The notes under the pieces are model-generated. The model saw nothing but the letters and a program-made list of their open reading frames with translations, did no database searches and was not told where the DNA came from. A DNA stretch of 64,000 bases. It comes from Methylobacterium sp. B4 (GTDB lineage: Bacteria > Pseudomonadota > Alphaproteobacteria > Rhizobiales > Beijerinckiaceae). Positions 53,213 to 62,800 of this stretch are shown piece after piece. The stretch lies in contig NZ_QJJJ01000004.1 in NCBI RefSeq assembly GCF_003201865.1, positions 124,001 through 188,000 on the forward strand. Reading direction: 5' to 3'. Positions within the stretch are counted from its first letter, which is position 1; every line of letters starts with the position of its first letter. A program made the translations under genes and the position numbers.

Positions 53213-54897
53213 GCGAGCCGCCCGCAATCCTCGTGGTGGGCGGGGCCGGCGCCTTCGGGACGCGGCTCGTCGCCGGGCTCGCCGCCGGCACCGACCTGAT
53301 CGTCCTCGTCGCCGGCCGCGATCTCGCCCGGGCCGAGGCCGTGGCCCGCACCGTGCCGGATGGGCGCGGCCGGGCCCTGCGCCTCGACGCCACCCGGGTG
53401 GACGCGGCGCAGCTGCGGGCGCTCGGCGTGCGGATCGTGGTGGATGCGGCCGGTCCGTTCCAGGGCAGCGCCCCGGTGCTCGCCCGCGCGGCCATCGCGG
53501 CCGGCCTCCACTACGTCGATCTCGCCGACGGCCGCGACTTCGTGGCGGCCTTCCCCGCCCTCGACGGGGCGGCCAGGGCGGCGGGCGTCGTCGCGCTCAC
53601 GGGCGCCTCCTCGACGCCGGCCCTGTCGAACGCGGCCCTCGACGCGATCACCGCGGGCTGGCGCTCGGTCGAGACGGTCCGGGTCGCCATCGTGCCGGGA
53701 AACCGCGCCCCGCGCGGCCTCTCGGTGATGCGGGCGATCCTCTCCTATGCCGGGCGCCCCGTGCGGGTGCTGCGGGCCGGCGCGTGGCGGAGCGAGCCGG
53801 GCTGGGGGCTCTTGCGCCGGATCGCCGTCCCGGGCCTCGGCCGGCGCTTCGCCAGCCTGTGCGAGACGCCCGACCTCGACATCCTGCCCGCGCGCTTGCC
53901 TGCCTTGCGCACCGCCCTGTTCCGGGCCGGGCTCGAACTGCCGGCGCTGCATCTGGGCCTCAGCCTCGCGAGCCTGCCGGTGCGCTGGCGGCTGCTGCCC
54001 TCGCTCGTGCCGTTCGCCAAGCCCTTTCTGGTCATGGCCGGGTGGTTCGACCGCTTCGGCAGCGATCGCGGCGGGATGAGCGTCGAAGCCCTGGGCCGCG
54101 ACGCCTCCGGGCGGCCGGCCCGCGCCCTGTGGAGCCTCGTCGCGAAGGCCGGCGACGGGCCGTCCGTCCCGACCCTGCCGGCGCTCGCCGCGATCCGCCG
54201 GCTCGCCGATCCGTCCGCCGCACCGATCGCCCCCGGCGCCCGCCCCTGTGTCGGCGTGCTGCCGCTGGCCGCGATCGAGGCGGAGATGGGCCGCCTCGCC
54301 ATCCGCACCCGCCGCGACCTGGATCATCCCGCGCCGCTGTTCGAGCGGGCGCTCGGCGCTCGCTTCGCGCAGATGCCCGAGGCGGTTCGGGGCCTGCACG
54401 CCTCCATGGGCGACGGTGCCTTCCGCGGCCGGGCCGAGGTTCTGCGCGGGCGCGGAATCCTGGTCGCCCTGGTCGCGCTCCTATTCCGATTGCCGCCCGC
54501 CATGGCGGACGGATCGATCCGCGTCGCCATCGAGCCCGACCACGACGCGGCCGCGGAGCGCTGGACGCGCTGCTTCCCGGACCGATGCTTCTCCAGCCGC
54601 ATGGGGCTCGCGGGACCCGAGGGCAGCGGGCTATTGCGCGAGCGCTTCGGCCCGTTCTCGATCGATCTCGCGGTGGAGGCCCACGCGGCGGGGCTCGACA
54701 TGGCGGTGACGGGCTGGCGGCTCGGGGCCTTGCCCCTGCCGCGGCTTTTGCGGCCGACGACGCGGGCGAGCGAGCGGATCGATGCGCAGGGCCGCTTCCG
54801 CTTCGATGTGGCCCTGTTCCTGCCGCTCGTCGGCCTGCTCGTGCATTACCGGGGCTGGCTGGTGCCCGACGACGAGAGACGGGGAGAGGGACCATGA
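53209..54897 (+). CDS. Saccharopine dehydrogenase-like/SDR protein with DUF4166 domain
   Basis: 562 residues if it starts at CTG 53209, which overlaps the previous stop (CTGA) and has GGGGGC six bases upstream. No ATG, GTG or TTG lies before the nucleotide-binding motif ILVVGGAGAFGTRLVAGLAAG, so a normal start would delete the fold. The N-terminal half has the saccharopine-dehydrogenase-like pattern (DAAGPFQGSAPVLARAAIAAGLHYVDLADG, TGASSTPALSNAAL). The C-terminal part (GLHASMGDGAFRGRAEV to GWLVP) is the DUF4166 domain. It may act on a lipid-like or aromatic substrate; unproven. Confidence 0.82.
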   Translation: MSEPPAILVVGGAGAFGTRLVAGLAAGTDLIVLVAGRDLARAEAVARTVPDGRGRALRLDATRVDAAQLRALGVRIVVDAAGPFQGSAPVLARAAIAAGLHYVDLADGRDFVAAFPALDGAARAAGVVALTGASSTPALSNAALDAITAGWRSVETVRVAIVPGNRAPRGLSVMRAILSYAGRPVRVLRAGAWRSEPGWGLLRRIAVPGLGRRFASLCETPDLDILPARLPALRTALFRAGLELPALHLGLSLASLPVRWRLLPSLVPFAKPFLVMAGWFDRFGSDRGGMSVEALGRDASGRPARALWSLVAKAGDGPSVPTLPALAAIRRLADPSAAPIAPGARPCVGVLPLAAIEAEMGRLAIRTRRDLDHPAPLFERALGARFAQMPEAVRGLHASMGDGAFRGRAEVLRGRGILVALVALLFRLPPAMADGSIRVAIEPDHDAAAERWTRCFPDRCFSSRMGLAGPEGSGLLRERFGPFSIDLAVEAHAAGLDMAVTGWRLGALPLPRLLRPTTRASERIDAQGRFRFDVALFLPLVGLLVHYRGWLVPDDERRGEGP

Positions 54898-55334
54898 CGA
54901 ACGGGCTGACGGCCGCGCAGGTGATCGACGCCCTCGGGCTGGCACCGCACCCGGAGGGCGGGCACTTTCGCGAGACCTTCCGCGATCCCCGCACGGTCGA
55001 GGGGCGCTCGGTCGGCACCGCGATCTACTACCTGCTGGGCGTGGGCGAGACCTCGGCCTGGCACCGGGTGGACGCGGCCGAGATCTGGCATTGGCATGCC
55101 GGCGCGCCGATGGTGATCACGATGAGTCCCAACGGCCACGACGCCTCGGCCCACCATCTCGGCCCGGACCTCCTGCGCGGCCAGCGCCCGCAGATCGTGG
55201 TGCCGGCGGGCCATTGGCAGACGGCCACGAGCGTCGGCGCCTGGACGCTCGTCGGCTGCACGGTCTCACCCGGCTTCGAGTTCTCGGGCTTCGAGATGGC
55301 GCCGGACGACTGGCGCCCGACCCCGCGGAACTGA
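54894..55334 (+). CDS. Cupin-domain protein (DUF985 type)
   Basis: 146 residues from ATG 54894, overlapping the previous stop (ATGA) with GGGAGAGG upstream. The DUF985 cupin pattern is clear: IDALGLAPHPEGGHFRETFRD, AIYYLLGVGETSAWHRVDAAEIWHWHAG, and VPAGHWQTATSVGAWTLVGCTVSPGFEFSGFEMA. Proteins of this group are small beta-barrels, some related to sugar epimerases. No reaction can be assigned. Confidence 0.9.
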   Translation: MTNGLTAAQVIDALGLAPHPEGGHFRETFRDPRTVEGRSVGTAIYYLLGVGETSAWHRVDAAEIWHWHAGAPMVITMSPNGHDASAHHLGPDLLRGQRPQIVVPAGHWQTATSVGAWTLVGCTVSPGFEFSGFEMAPDDWRPTPRN

Positions 55335-55450
55335 GGGCGCACCGTTCGGACGGCATCATGCCGCAGAGGTGCGAGGGCGGGATCTCGCGTTGCGGAAACG
55401 GGGCGTGGTCGCCCCGGACCCGCGGGGCGGGATACTGCCGGAGACATGGA

Positions 55451-56665
55451 TTGCCGGATCACTCGAACGCGCGCCGCCTGTTCCTCGCCGGGGGCGCCCT
55501 CGGCCTCGGCGCTGTCCTGACGGCGGGCCGCAGCGCCGCCGACCCGTCGAAGGAGATCCCGGCCGGACCGACGGGACGGCCGGATCCGCAACTCGAGGAG
55601 GAGCCGCCGCTCGCCCCCGCGCAGCGTGTCGGCTGGGCCGTGGTCGGCCTCGGGCATTATGCGCAGGCCTACGTCCTGCCCGCCCTCGCCCGTTCCCGCC
55701 GATCGCGGACGGTCGCCCTCGTCTCGGGCAATCCGGAGAAGGCCCGCGGCGTGGCCGCCCGCCACGGGGTGAGCGAGCGGGCGCTCTACGGCTACGACAC
55801 GATGGAGCGGCTCGCCGACAACCCGGACGTCGCCGTCGTCTACATCGTCACCCCGAACGCCTCGCACCCGGAATTGACCGTGAATGCCTTCGAGGCCGGC
55901 AAGCATGTGATCTGCGAGAAGCCGATGGCGAACTCGGCGGCCGAGTGCCAGCGGATGATCGACGCCGCCCGGGCCGCCGACCGCCGGCTGATGATCGCCT
56001 ACCGGGCGCATTGGGAGCCGCACAACCTGCGCGCCAAGCAGCTGTTCGATGCGGGCGACCTGGGCGCGGTCTGGTTCGCCTCCTCCGACCACCACCGGCC
56101 CCTCGACCCGTCGCGGCCCCGCGACCAGTGGCGGGTGAAGCGGGCCGTGGCCGGCGGCGGCTCGCTCGTCGATATCGGCATCTACGCCCTGAACGGCCTG
56201 CAATGGTTCTTCGGCGAGAGCCCGAACGCGGTGGCGGCAACGATGCAGGCGCCTCCCGGCGATCCGCGCTTTGCCGAGGTCGAGAACGTCTTCACCGCCG
56301 AACTCGCCTTTCCCTCCGGCCGGCGGGCGACGATCTCCTCGGGCTACACCGCGGACAAGAAGCGCATCGACCTGTGGGGCGACCGGCTCGTGGCGACGCT
56401 CGACCCGGCCACCGCCTACCAGGGCAACCGCCTCGTCGTCGCGAACGCGAAGAAGGCCGAGGAGGTGCTGACGCAGGAGACGAGCGCGGCCCAGTTCACC
56501 GGGGAACTAGATCACTTCTCGCAGGTCGTGGCGGAGGGCGGTGCGGTGCGCACGCCGGGCGAGATGGGCCTGCGCGACATGCGCTTGATCGAGGCCCTCT
56601 ATCGGGCCGCGCGAGAGCGCCGCTGGCTCGACCTCAACCCGGACATGACCCTGCGCGGGACCTGA
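55451..56665 (+). CDS. Gfo/Idh/MocA-family oxidoreductase, exported
   Basis: 404 residues from TTG 55451 (GGAGA ten bases upstream); ATG 55358 would add a Cys-rich head that looks untranslated. A Tat-like signal ARRLFLAGGALGLGAVLTAG is followed by the Rossmann motif WAVVGLGHYAQAYVLPAL, the family block TPNASHPELTVNAFEAGKHVICEKPMANS and AYRAHWEPHN. The closest functional type is glucose-fructose oxidoreductase or a dehydrogenase of a periplasmic sugar, with tightly bound NADP. The catalytic Lys-Pro is present (EKP). Confidence 0.86.
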   Translation: MPDHSNARRLFLAGGALGLGAVLTAGRSAADPSKEIPAGPTGRPDPQLEEEPPLAPAQRVGWAVVGLGHYAQAYVLPALARSRRSRTVALVSGNPEKARGVAARHGVSERALYGYDTMERLADNPDVAVVYIVTPNASHPELTVNAFEAGKHVICEKPMANSAAECQRMIDAARAADRRLMIAYRAHWEPHNLRAKQLFDAGDLGAVWFASSDHHRPLDPSRPRDQWRVKRAVAGGGSLVDIGIYALNGLQWFFGESPNAVAATMQAPPGDPRFAEVENVFTAELAFPSGRRATISSGYTADKKRIDLWGDRLVATLDPATAYQGNRLVVANAKKAEEVLTQETSAAQFTGELDHFSQVVAEGGAVRTPGEMGLRDMRLIEALYRAARERRWLDLNPDMTLRGT

Positions 56666-56721
56666 ACCGGCTCGCGGACGCTTCCCCTCCCGCGGGACAG
56701 GAGCCGGAGACACGCCGACCC

Positions 56722-57165
56722 ATGCCGATCCTCATCGCCGCCGCCGTCGCGGTCGCGGGCATTCTCAACACGGTCCAGTCGGGCGCCAACGCGACGCTGA
56801 ACAAGGCGCTGGGCCAGCCGATCCTGGCCGCGCTCGTCGTGACCGCAGCCAATGTCGCCGTCTACCTCGCCGCCGCGCCCTTCGTCGGGATCGGCTGGCC
56901 GGGCAGCCAGCGCTTGGCGGGCGTGCCGTGGTGGGCCTGGCTCGGCGGCCTCATGGGTGCGAGCTACGTGCTCGCCACGATCTTCCTCGCCGAACGGTTG
57001 GGCGCAGCCGTCTTCACGGGAATCACGGTCACGGCGGCCATCGTCACCTCGGTCGTGCTCGACCATTTCGGATGGGTGGGCTTTGCCCAGCACACGGCCG
57101 ATCCCTGGCGCATCCTCGGCTGCGCGCTGATGATCGGCGGTCTCGTTCTCGTCTGCCTGCGCTGA
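56722..57165 (+). CDS. DMT-superfamily membrane protein (DUF606 type)
   Basis: 147 residues with five hydrophobic segments: PILIAAAVAVAGILNTVQSGANATLNKALG, AALVVTAANVAVYLAAAPFVGIGW, WWAWLGGLMGASYVLATIFLAERLGAAVFTGITVTAAIVTSVVLDHFGW, and ILGCALMIGGLVLVCL. The half-length size is normal for DUF606. Transport substrate unknown. The whole 3' part is antisense to the DUF1127 ORF on the other strand. Confidence 0.88.
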   Translation: MPILIAAAVAVAGILNTVQSGANATLNKALGQPILAALVVTAANVAVYLAAAPFVGIGWPGSQRLAGVPWWAWLGGLMGASYVLATIFLAERLGAAVFTGITVTAAIVTSVVLDHFGWVGFAQHTADPWRILGCALMIGGLVLVCLR

Positions 57166-57353
57166 CGGGGCGGCGCCTCCGCGGGAGCCGCCCCGCCGGA
57201 GCGCGTCACACCGAGGTCGTCCAGTAGGCGCGCGTCGAGGCCGGTCAGCGCCTCCGCGACGCCTTCGCCGCGCGCCGTGCGCACGGCCGCCTCGCGCCAC
57301 CCGGAGACGAGGCGGGCCACGGCCCGACGCGCTTTTACTAACCGCTCGATCAT
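56964..57353 (-). CDS. DUF1127-like small protein with antisense extension
   Basis: The start is strong: ATG 57353 with AAGGAGG seven bases upstream. Residues 1-60 match the DUF1127/YjiS pattern, a basic helix (VKARRAVARLVSGWREAA) and the LDARLLDDLGVTR motif. Such proteins normally stop soon after this motif, but here the frame stays open to 56964, giving 129 residues, of which roughly the last 65 are encoded antisense to the DMT-family gene. The tail has no family features and may be an accident of stop-codon loss. Confidence 0.6.
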   Translation of the reverse strand: MIERLVKARRAVARLVSGWREAAVRTARGEGVAEALTGLDARLLDDLGVTRSGGAAPAEAPPRQRRQTRTRPPIISAQPRMRQGSAVCWAKPTHPKWSSTTEVTMAAVTVIPVKTAAPNRSARKIVAST

Positions 57354-57425
57354 CGCTGCCTCCTTTGCCGCGCGAAGGATGCGTCGGGCGTCTTCGATGA
57401 GTCGAGCGAATTGATTTTACGCAAA

Positions 57426-57444
57426 CGGTGAGAAATACTCACCG
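57426..57444. promoter_or_regulatory. LysR-type operator between divergent genes
   Basis: CGGTGAG and CTCACCG form a perfect seven-base inverted repeat with the spacer AAATA. The inner part fits the T-N11-A rule for LysR proteins exactly (T 57429, A 57441). It lies 36 bp before the LysR gene start and about 73 bp before the DUF1127 gene start. Confidence 0.6.
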
Positions 57445-57480
57445 CTGGCATCCCGCCCTCGAACCGGAACTCTCGAAGTC

Positions 57481-58368
57481 GTGAGCGCGCTCAACCCGTC
57501 GAACCTCGATCTCGATCTCGTGCGCACCTTCGTCACGATCTGCGAGGCGGGGACCTTCGCCCGCGCCGCCGAGCGGGTCGGGCGCACGCCCTCGGCGGTC
57601 AGCCTTCAGGTCAAGCGGCTGGAAGAGCGGCTGGGCCGGGCCCTGTTCCTGCGTCAGCCCCGGGCCGTCGTGCCGACGGCGGACGGCGAGGCGCTGCTCG
57701 GCCTCGGTCGGCGCCTGCTCGCGCTGAACGATGAGGTGGTCGCCTTCTTCGATGCGCCGCCGATGGAGGGACGGGTGCGCTTCGGCGCGCCCAACGATTC
57801 CGGCCTGTTCGCCCTGCCGGCCATGCTGCGCCGCTTCGCCGCCACTCATCCGCAGGTCGAGGTCGACGTGCGGCTCGACGCGAGCCGCCTTCTCGTGGAC
57901 GCCGTGGCGGAGGGAGGCCTCGATCTCGTTCTCTACACCGGCCACCTGTCCTCGCAGCGCGCGGCCCAGGTCGTCCATTCGGAGGATCTGGTCTGGATCG
58001 GCCTGCGCCGCGGCCTCGCCGAAACGCGCCGCCCCCTGCCGCTGGCGCTCTGCCAGAGCGGCTGCACCTGGCGGGCGGCGGCGCTCGACGCGCTCGATCA
58101 AGCGGGCCTGCCCTACCGGGTCGCCTATACCAGCGAGCATTGTCAGGGACAGATCGCGGCGGTGGAGGCCGACCTTGCGGTCGCGCCGCTCCCCCTGAGC
58201 GTCGCACGGCCGCCCTTTCAGCGGATCGCGGCATTGCCGCCGCTCGGCAGCTACGACGTGCTGATGCGCCTGCGCGACGGCGCCGGGCCCGCGGCGCGGG
58301 CGCTGGCCGGCCACGTGGCCGCGAGCTTCCGCGACGTGCCCGGCCTGGGCAGCCGGCTCTTCGCCTGA
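57481..58368 (+). CDS. LysR-family transcriptional regulator
   Basis: 295 residues from GTG 57481. The winged helix is clear (LDLVRTFVTICEAGTFARAAERVGRTPSAVSLQVKRLEERLGRALF) and the effector domain runs from about residue 90, with FGAPNDSGLFALPAMLRRFAATHPQVEV. The divergent neighbour is the DUF1127 gene; the shared operator at 57426-57444 suggests it controls both directions, or only itself. Convergent with the alcohol dehydrogenase gene. Confidence 0.92.
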   Translation: MSALNPSNLDLDLVRTFVTICEAGTFARAAERVGRTPSAVSLQVKRLEERLGRALFLRQPRAVVPTADGEALLGLGRRLLALNDEVVAFFDAPPMEGRVRFGAPNDSGLFALPAMLRRFAATHPQVEVDVRLDASRLLVDAVAEGGLDLVLYTGHLSSQRAAQVVHSEDLVWIGLRRGLAETRRPLPLALCQSGCTWRAAALDALDQAGLPYRVAYTSEHCQGQIAAVEADLAVAPLPLSVARPPFQRIAALPPLGSYDVLMRLRDGAGPAARALAGHVAASFRDVPGLGSRLFA

Positions 58369-58460
58369 CGCATCGTCGATGGCCCCCGCGACGGCGGAAC
58401 GGCGGCCGTCCGCCGGACGGGCGGAACCGGAGCGTCGCTCCCGTCCCGCGCCGCCTGGCA

Positions 58461-59483
58461 TCAGAGCGTGACGAGGATCTTCCCGAACACCTTTCGCGAT
58501 TCCAGGCGCTCCAGGCCCTGCGCGAAATCGGCGAGCGGCAGCACCGTATCGACGACGGGCGTCAGGCCGGCGGCCATCTTGTCGAGGCTCTCGCGCATGT
58601 TGGCGACCCGGCAGCCGAACGAGCCGGTGATGCGGTATTGCTGCTGGAAGAGCTGCATCAGGTTCATCTGCACGGAGACGCCCGAGGTCGAGCCGCAGGT
58701 CACGAGCCGTCCGCCCCGCTTCAGGCAGAGCAGCGAGCCGTTCCAGGTCTCGGCGCCGACATGCTCGAACACCACGTCCACGCCCTTGCGCTTGGTCAGC
58801 CGCCGCACCTCGCCCTCGAAGCGCTCCTCCCGGTAGTTGACGACGTGGTCGGCGCCGAGCGCGCGGGCCTTCTCGCCCTTCGTGTCGTCGCCCACCGTCG
58901 TGTAGACGGTGCAGCCGATCGCCTTGGCCATCTTGATCGCCGCCGTGCCGATGCCGGAGCCGCCGGCATGGACGAGGATCGACTCGCCCGGCTCCAGCCG
59001 GGCATTGTCGAACAGCATGTGCTGGACGGTACCGAAGGCGATTCCGGCGCAGGCCGCCTGGACATGGTCGACCCCGGCGGGCACCTTCACCACGAGCCGG
59101 GCCGGCATGTTGACCCGCTCGCGGGCGAAGCCGTCGATATGGAAGCCCATGACCCCCGACACGTCCTCGCAGAGGTTGTCGCGGCCCTCCCGGCAGGCGC
59201 GGCACTGCCCGCAGGTCAGCGCCCCGTAGGGCACGACGGGATCGCCGACGGACAGGCCCTCGACGCCCTCCCCCACGGCCGCGATCTCGCCCGCGGCCTC
59301 GGCGCCAACGGTGAGCGGCAGCCGGCGCTTGGCGAAGGCCATGCCGCGAAAGCCCCACACGTCGATGAAGTTCAGCCCGACCGCGCGCACGCGGATCTGC
59401 ACCTCGCCCGGCCCCGGCGCGGGCGGCGGCTCGACTTCGGTGAGGCGCAGGTCGCGGTCGCCGAAGAGCTGGAGGGCTTGCAT
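58461..59483 (-). CDS. Zinc-containing alcohol dehydrogenase-family protein
   Basis: 340 residues. The GroES-like part has GLNFIDVWGFRG, GAEAAGEIAAVGEGV and the structural zinc Cys set CGQCRACREGRDNLC. The Rossmann part is HAGGSGIGTAAIKMAKAIGCTVYTTV, with GADHVVNYREERF and VDVVFEHVGAETW. In the place of the catalytic zinc cysteine there is Asn (GLNFIDV), as in quinone oxidoreductase/enoyl reductase relatives that act without catalytic zinc. NADP-dependent reductase is the best guess. Confidence 0.88.
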   Translation of the reverse strand: MQALQLFGDRDLRLTEVEPPPAPGPGEVQIRVRAVGLNFIDVWGFRGMAFAKRRLPLTVGAEAAGEIAAVGEGVEGLSVGDPVVPYGALTCGQCRACREGRDNLCEDVSGVMGFHIDGFARERVNMPARLVVKVPAGVDHVQAACAGIAFGTVQHMLFDNARLEPGESILVHAGGSGIGTAAIKMAKAIGCTVYTTVGDDTKGEKARALGADHVVNYREERFEGEVRRLTKRKGVDVVFEHVGAETWNGSLLCLKRGGRLVTCGSTSGVSVQMNLMQLFQQQYRITGSFGCRVANMRESLDKMAAGLTPVVDTVLPLADFAQGLERLESRKVFGKILVTL

Positions 59484-59864
59484 CAGGATCGGTCTCGTCT
59501 GCGTCGAAGGTCCGGCACCGCGACGTCGCAGCCGCGGCGGCCGATGCGGCTTATCGGGTGAATCCGGACGCGGCTCAATCCACCTCGCCGGTTTTCCCGC
59601 GCGCGCCGCGCCTGCGCAGGAACGGTGCTGCGCTCGGCCGGGCGAGGCCGGGCGATCACCACCGTCGTGACGAGATGTCCGTACGGATGTGTCGTAAATT
59701 TCAAAGGATCGATCTTGAAACCGGCCGCTTCGCTGGATTGAGTAAGGGCTCGTTTTCATTCTCGGAACGATGGTCGTCTCGCATTGTGCCGTGCAGATTG
59801 ATTCGATGATTGCGTCCCATTCCTGCGGTTCGCGCTTGCTCACTCCGGCGCAAAGAAGGCGGCC
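59484..59864. other. Intergenic region upstream of the hybrid kinase
   Basis: About 380 bp between divergent genes, so it must hold both promoters. It becomes AT-richer from 59690 to 59830 (TGTCGTAAATTTCAAAGG). A GGAAC occurs at 59764, as in EcfG-type -35 elements, but no clear CGTT follows at the proper spacing. I see no terminator and no ORF of merit. Confidence 0.45.
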
Positions 59865-62800
59865 ATGACGCGCGGTCACGGCCTGTCCGAATACTCTTCC
59901 GCTGCCTCGTCGTCCCCGGTGCGGGACGAGGCGACGGGCTGGCCCCGTGGCGACAGTGAGATGGCGGCCCGCATCGCTGCCTTCGACTGGTCCGCCACGC
60001 CCCTCGGGCCGATCGGGCAATGGCCGCAGAGCCTGCGGAACGCCGTCGATCTGATGATCGGCTCGCCCCAGTTCGCCACCCTCGCCTGGGGGCCGACGCT
60101 GACCCTGCTCTACAACGACGCCTGCACCGTCCTGTTCGGGACGCGCCACCCCACGGCGCTCGGGCGGACCTACACCGACGTGTGGCACGTGCAGGGGCCC
60201 GAGGATGTGATCGGCGAGACGCTGAGCGGTCGCTCGACCCACTTCGCCGATCAGTTCCTGGACGTGCCCTCCAGGGTCGAGCAGCCCGTCGGCTGGTTCA
60301 CGGGAAGCCGGACGCCGCTGCGGGACGAGAACGGCGTGATCACCGGCTTCTACGTCACCAGCTTCGAGACCACCGAGCGCGTCCTGGCCGAGCGTGCCCA
60401 GGCCGTGCGGGAAGGGCAGCAAGCCTTTCTTCTGAAGCTCTCCGACACGTTGCGTCCCCTCTCCGACCCTTACGCGATCCAGAGGGAGGCGTGCCGACTG
60501 CTCGGCGCGCATCTCGATGTCGATTACGCCTACTACGTGCAAGTCGACGAGAGGGCCGGCTTCGCCGTCATCGACCAGGATTTCGTCCGCGGCGATCGCG
60601 CGTCACTCGCCCGGACCTACCCGCTGTCCGAAATCGCCTGGACGATCCCGATCTACAAGCAGGGCCGACCGATCGTCGTGCCGGACGTGGCGCGCCTCGA
60701 AGGGGTGCCGGACCAGATCCGGCCCGCGATCGAAGCGCGGGGGCTTCTGGCCTGGATCGGCGCGCCGCTGGTCAAGCACGGCGAACTGGCTGGGGCGCTC
60801 AACGTGATGAGCGGCGTCCCGCGGGCCTGGAGCGAAGCCGACGTGACGCTGGTGAGCGAGACCGGCGAGCGCATCTGGGCGGCGATCGAGCGGGCCCGCG
60901 CGGAGCGCGCGGCGCGGGAGGCCGACACCCGTCTGCGCACCATGGCCGATGCGGCGCCGGTCCTGATGTGGGACTTCGATTCGAGCGGCATCGTCTTCGC
61001 CAACGAGCATTATCTCCACTTCGCCGGGGCGACGCTCGACACCATTGCGGGACGCGGTTGGGAAAAGCTGCTGCATCCCGACGATGCCGAGGCCCACAAC
61101 GCCGCCTTCGACGAGGCATTCCGGGCCCGCCGCCCCTTCACCTACGAAGTCCGCGCCCGCCGCGCGGACGGTCAGTACCGCTGGCTGAGCACGTCCGGCC
61201 GGCCGCTGGGCCGGGACCGCTTCGTCGGCGTCTCGATCGACATCACCGAGCGGCGCCGGGCCGAGGAGCGGCTCAGGCGCAACAACGCGATCCTCCAGGC
61301 GATCAACCTCGTCTTCAGCGAGACCCTGGGCGCCTCCTCCGAGGAGGAGCTGGCACGCATCTCCCTGCACGTGGCCGAGAACCTGACGGGCAGCACCATC
61401 GGCTTCCTGGGCGAGATCGACGAGGCGACCGAGCGCCTGGGCCGCCTCCACTTCAGCGATCGGAGCCGGGTGGAACACGCCGCGCGCCGTGGGGAGGGCG
61501 CGGCCGATCTCCCGCCGGGCCAAGCGGAACTCGGGCTCGCGATCCACGGCATCTACGGACGCGTGCTTCGAGAGGGCCGGGGCCTGATTGTCAACGATCC
61601 CGCCGCCGACCCCGATCGCGTCGGCACGCCGCCGGGCCACCTGCCGCTGCGCGCCTTCCTCGGCGTACCGCTGAAACAGGGCGGGCAGGTCCGGGGCATG
61701 ATGGGACTGGGCAACCGCGAGGGCGGCTACCGGCCGGAGGATCTGGAGGCGGCCGAGACGCTGGCGCCGGCGATCTGGAACGCGCTGCGCAGCAAGCGGT
61801 CCGAGCTGCAACTGCGCGACAGCGAGGCGCGATTCCGACAATTCGCGGATGCCTCCTCCGAAGTCTTGTGGATTCGCAACGCCGACACGCTCGAGATGGA
61901 GTTCGTCAGCCAAGCGCTCCGCACCGTCTACGGCATCGACCCGGACATTCTTGGACGCGACATCCGCAACTGGGGCGTCCACATGGTACCGGAGGATCGC
62001 GAGCGCGCCTTCCAGAACCTGTACAGGGTGCGCGGCGGCGAGTCCGTGGTGAACGAGTTCCGTGTCATGCGCCCGAGCGACGGCGCCTTCCGCTGGATCC
62101 GCAGCAACCTCTTCCCGCTGCGCGACGAGCAGGGCCAGGTGCGGCGCATCGGCGGACTGTCCGCCGACACGACCGAGGCCAAGCTGCAGGTCGAGCACCA
62201 AGCGGTGCTGCTGGCCGAATTGCAGCACCGGGTGCGCAACATCATGGCGATGATGCGCGCGATCGTCGCCCGCACCGGCGATCATGCCGAGACGGTTCCC
62301 GATTATGCCGCGCTGCTGGAAGGGCGGGTGCTGACGCTGGCGCGGGTCCAGGCCCTGCTCACCCGTGCGGCCGGGGCGGGCGTGCCCGTGGCGGCCATCG
62401 TCCACGACGAGGTGAGCGCGCAGGCCCTGCGCGCGGAGCAGTATGCGCTGTCCGGCCCGGAGATCGAGCTGTCGCCCAAGGCGGCCGAGATCCTGACGCT
62501 GGCCGTCCACGAACTCGCGACCAACGCCCTCAAATACGGCGCCCTGTCGGCGCCCGACGGGTGCGTTCGGGTGAACTGGGCGACCTTCCCCGAGGGCGGG
62601 GAAACCTGGCTCGGCTTCGACTGGTCCGAGGACGGCGCGCCGGAGGCCGACCGGTCCCGGGCCGATCCGGTCCCGGGCCGGCGCGGCTTCGGCCGCGAGC
62701 TGATCGAGGGCCGGCTGCCCTACGAGCTGGCCGGCCGCGCCCGCCTCGAAATCGGCCCGGGCGGCGCCCGCTGCCGCCTGGAATTTCCGCTGCGCTCCGG

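Noticed and set aside
59764-59790. GGAAC as the -35 element of an EcfG promoter before the hybrid kinase.
   Set aside because: No CGTT-type -10 occurs at the required 16-17 base spacing.
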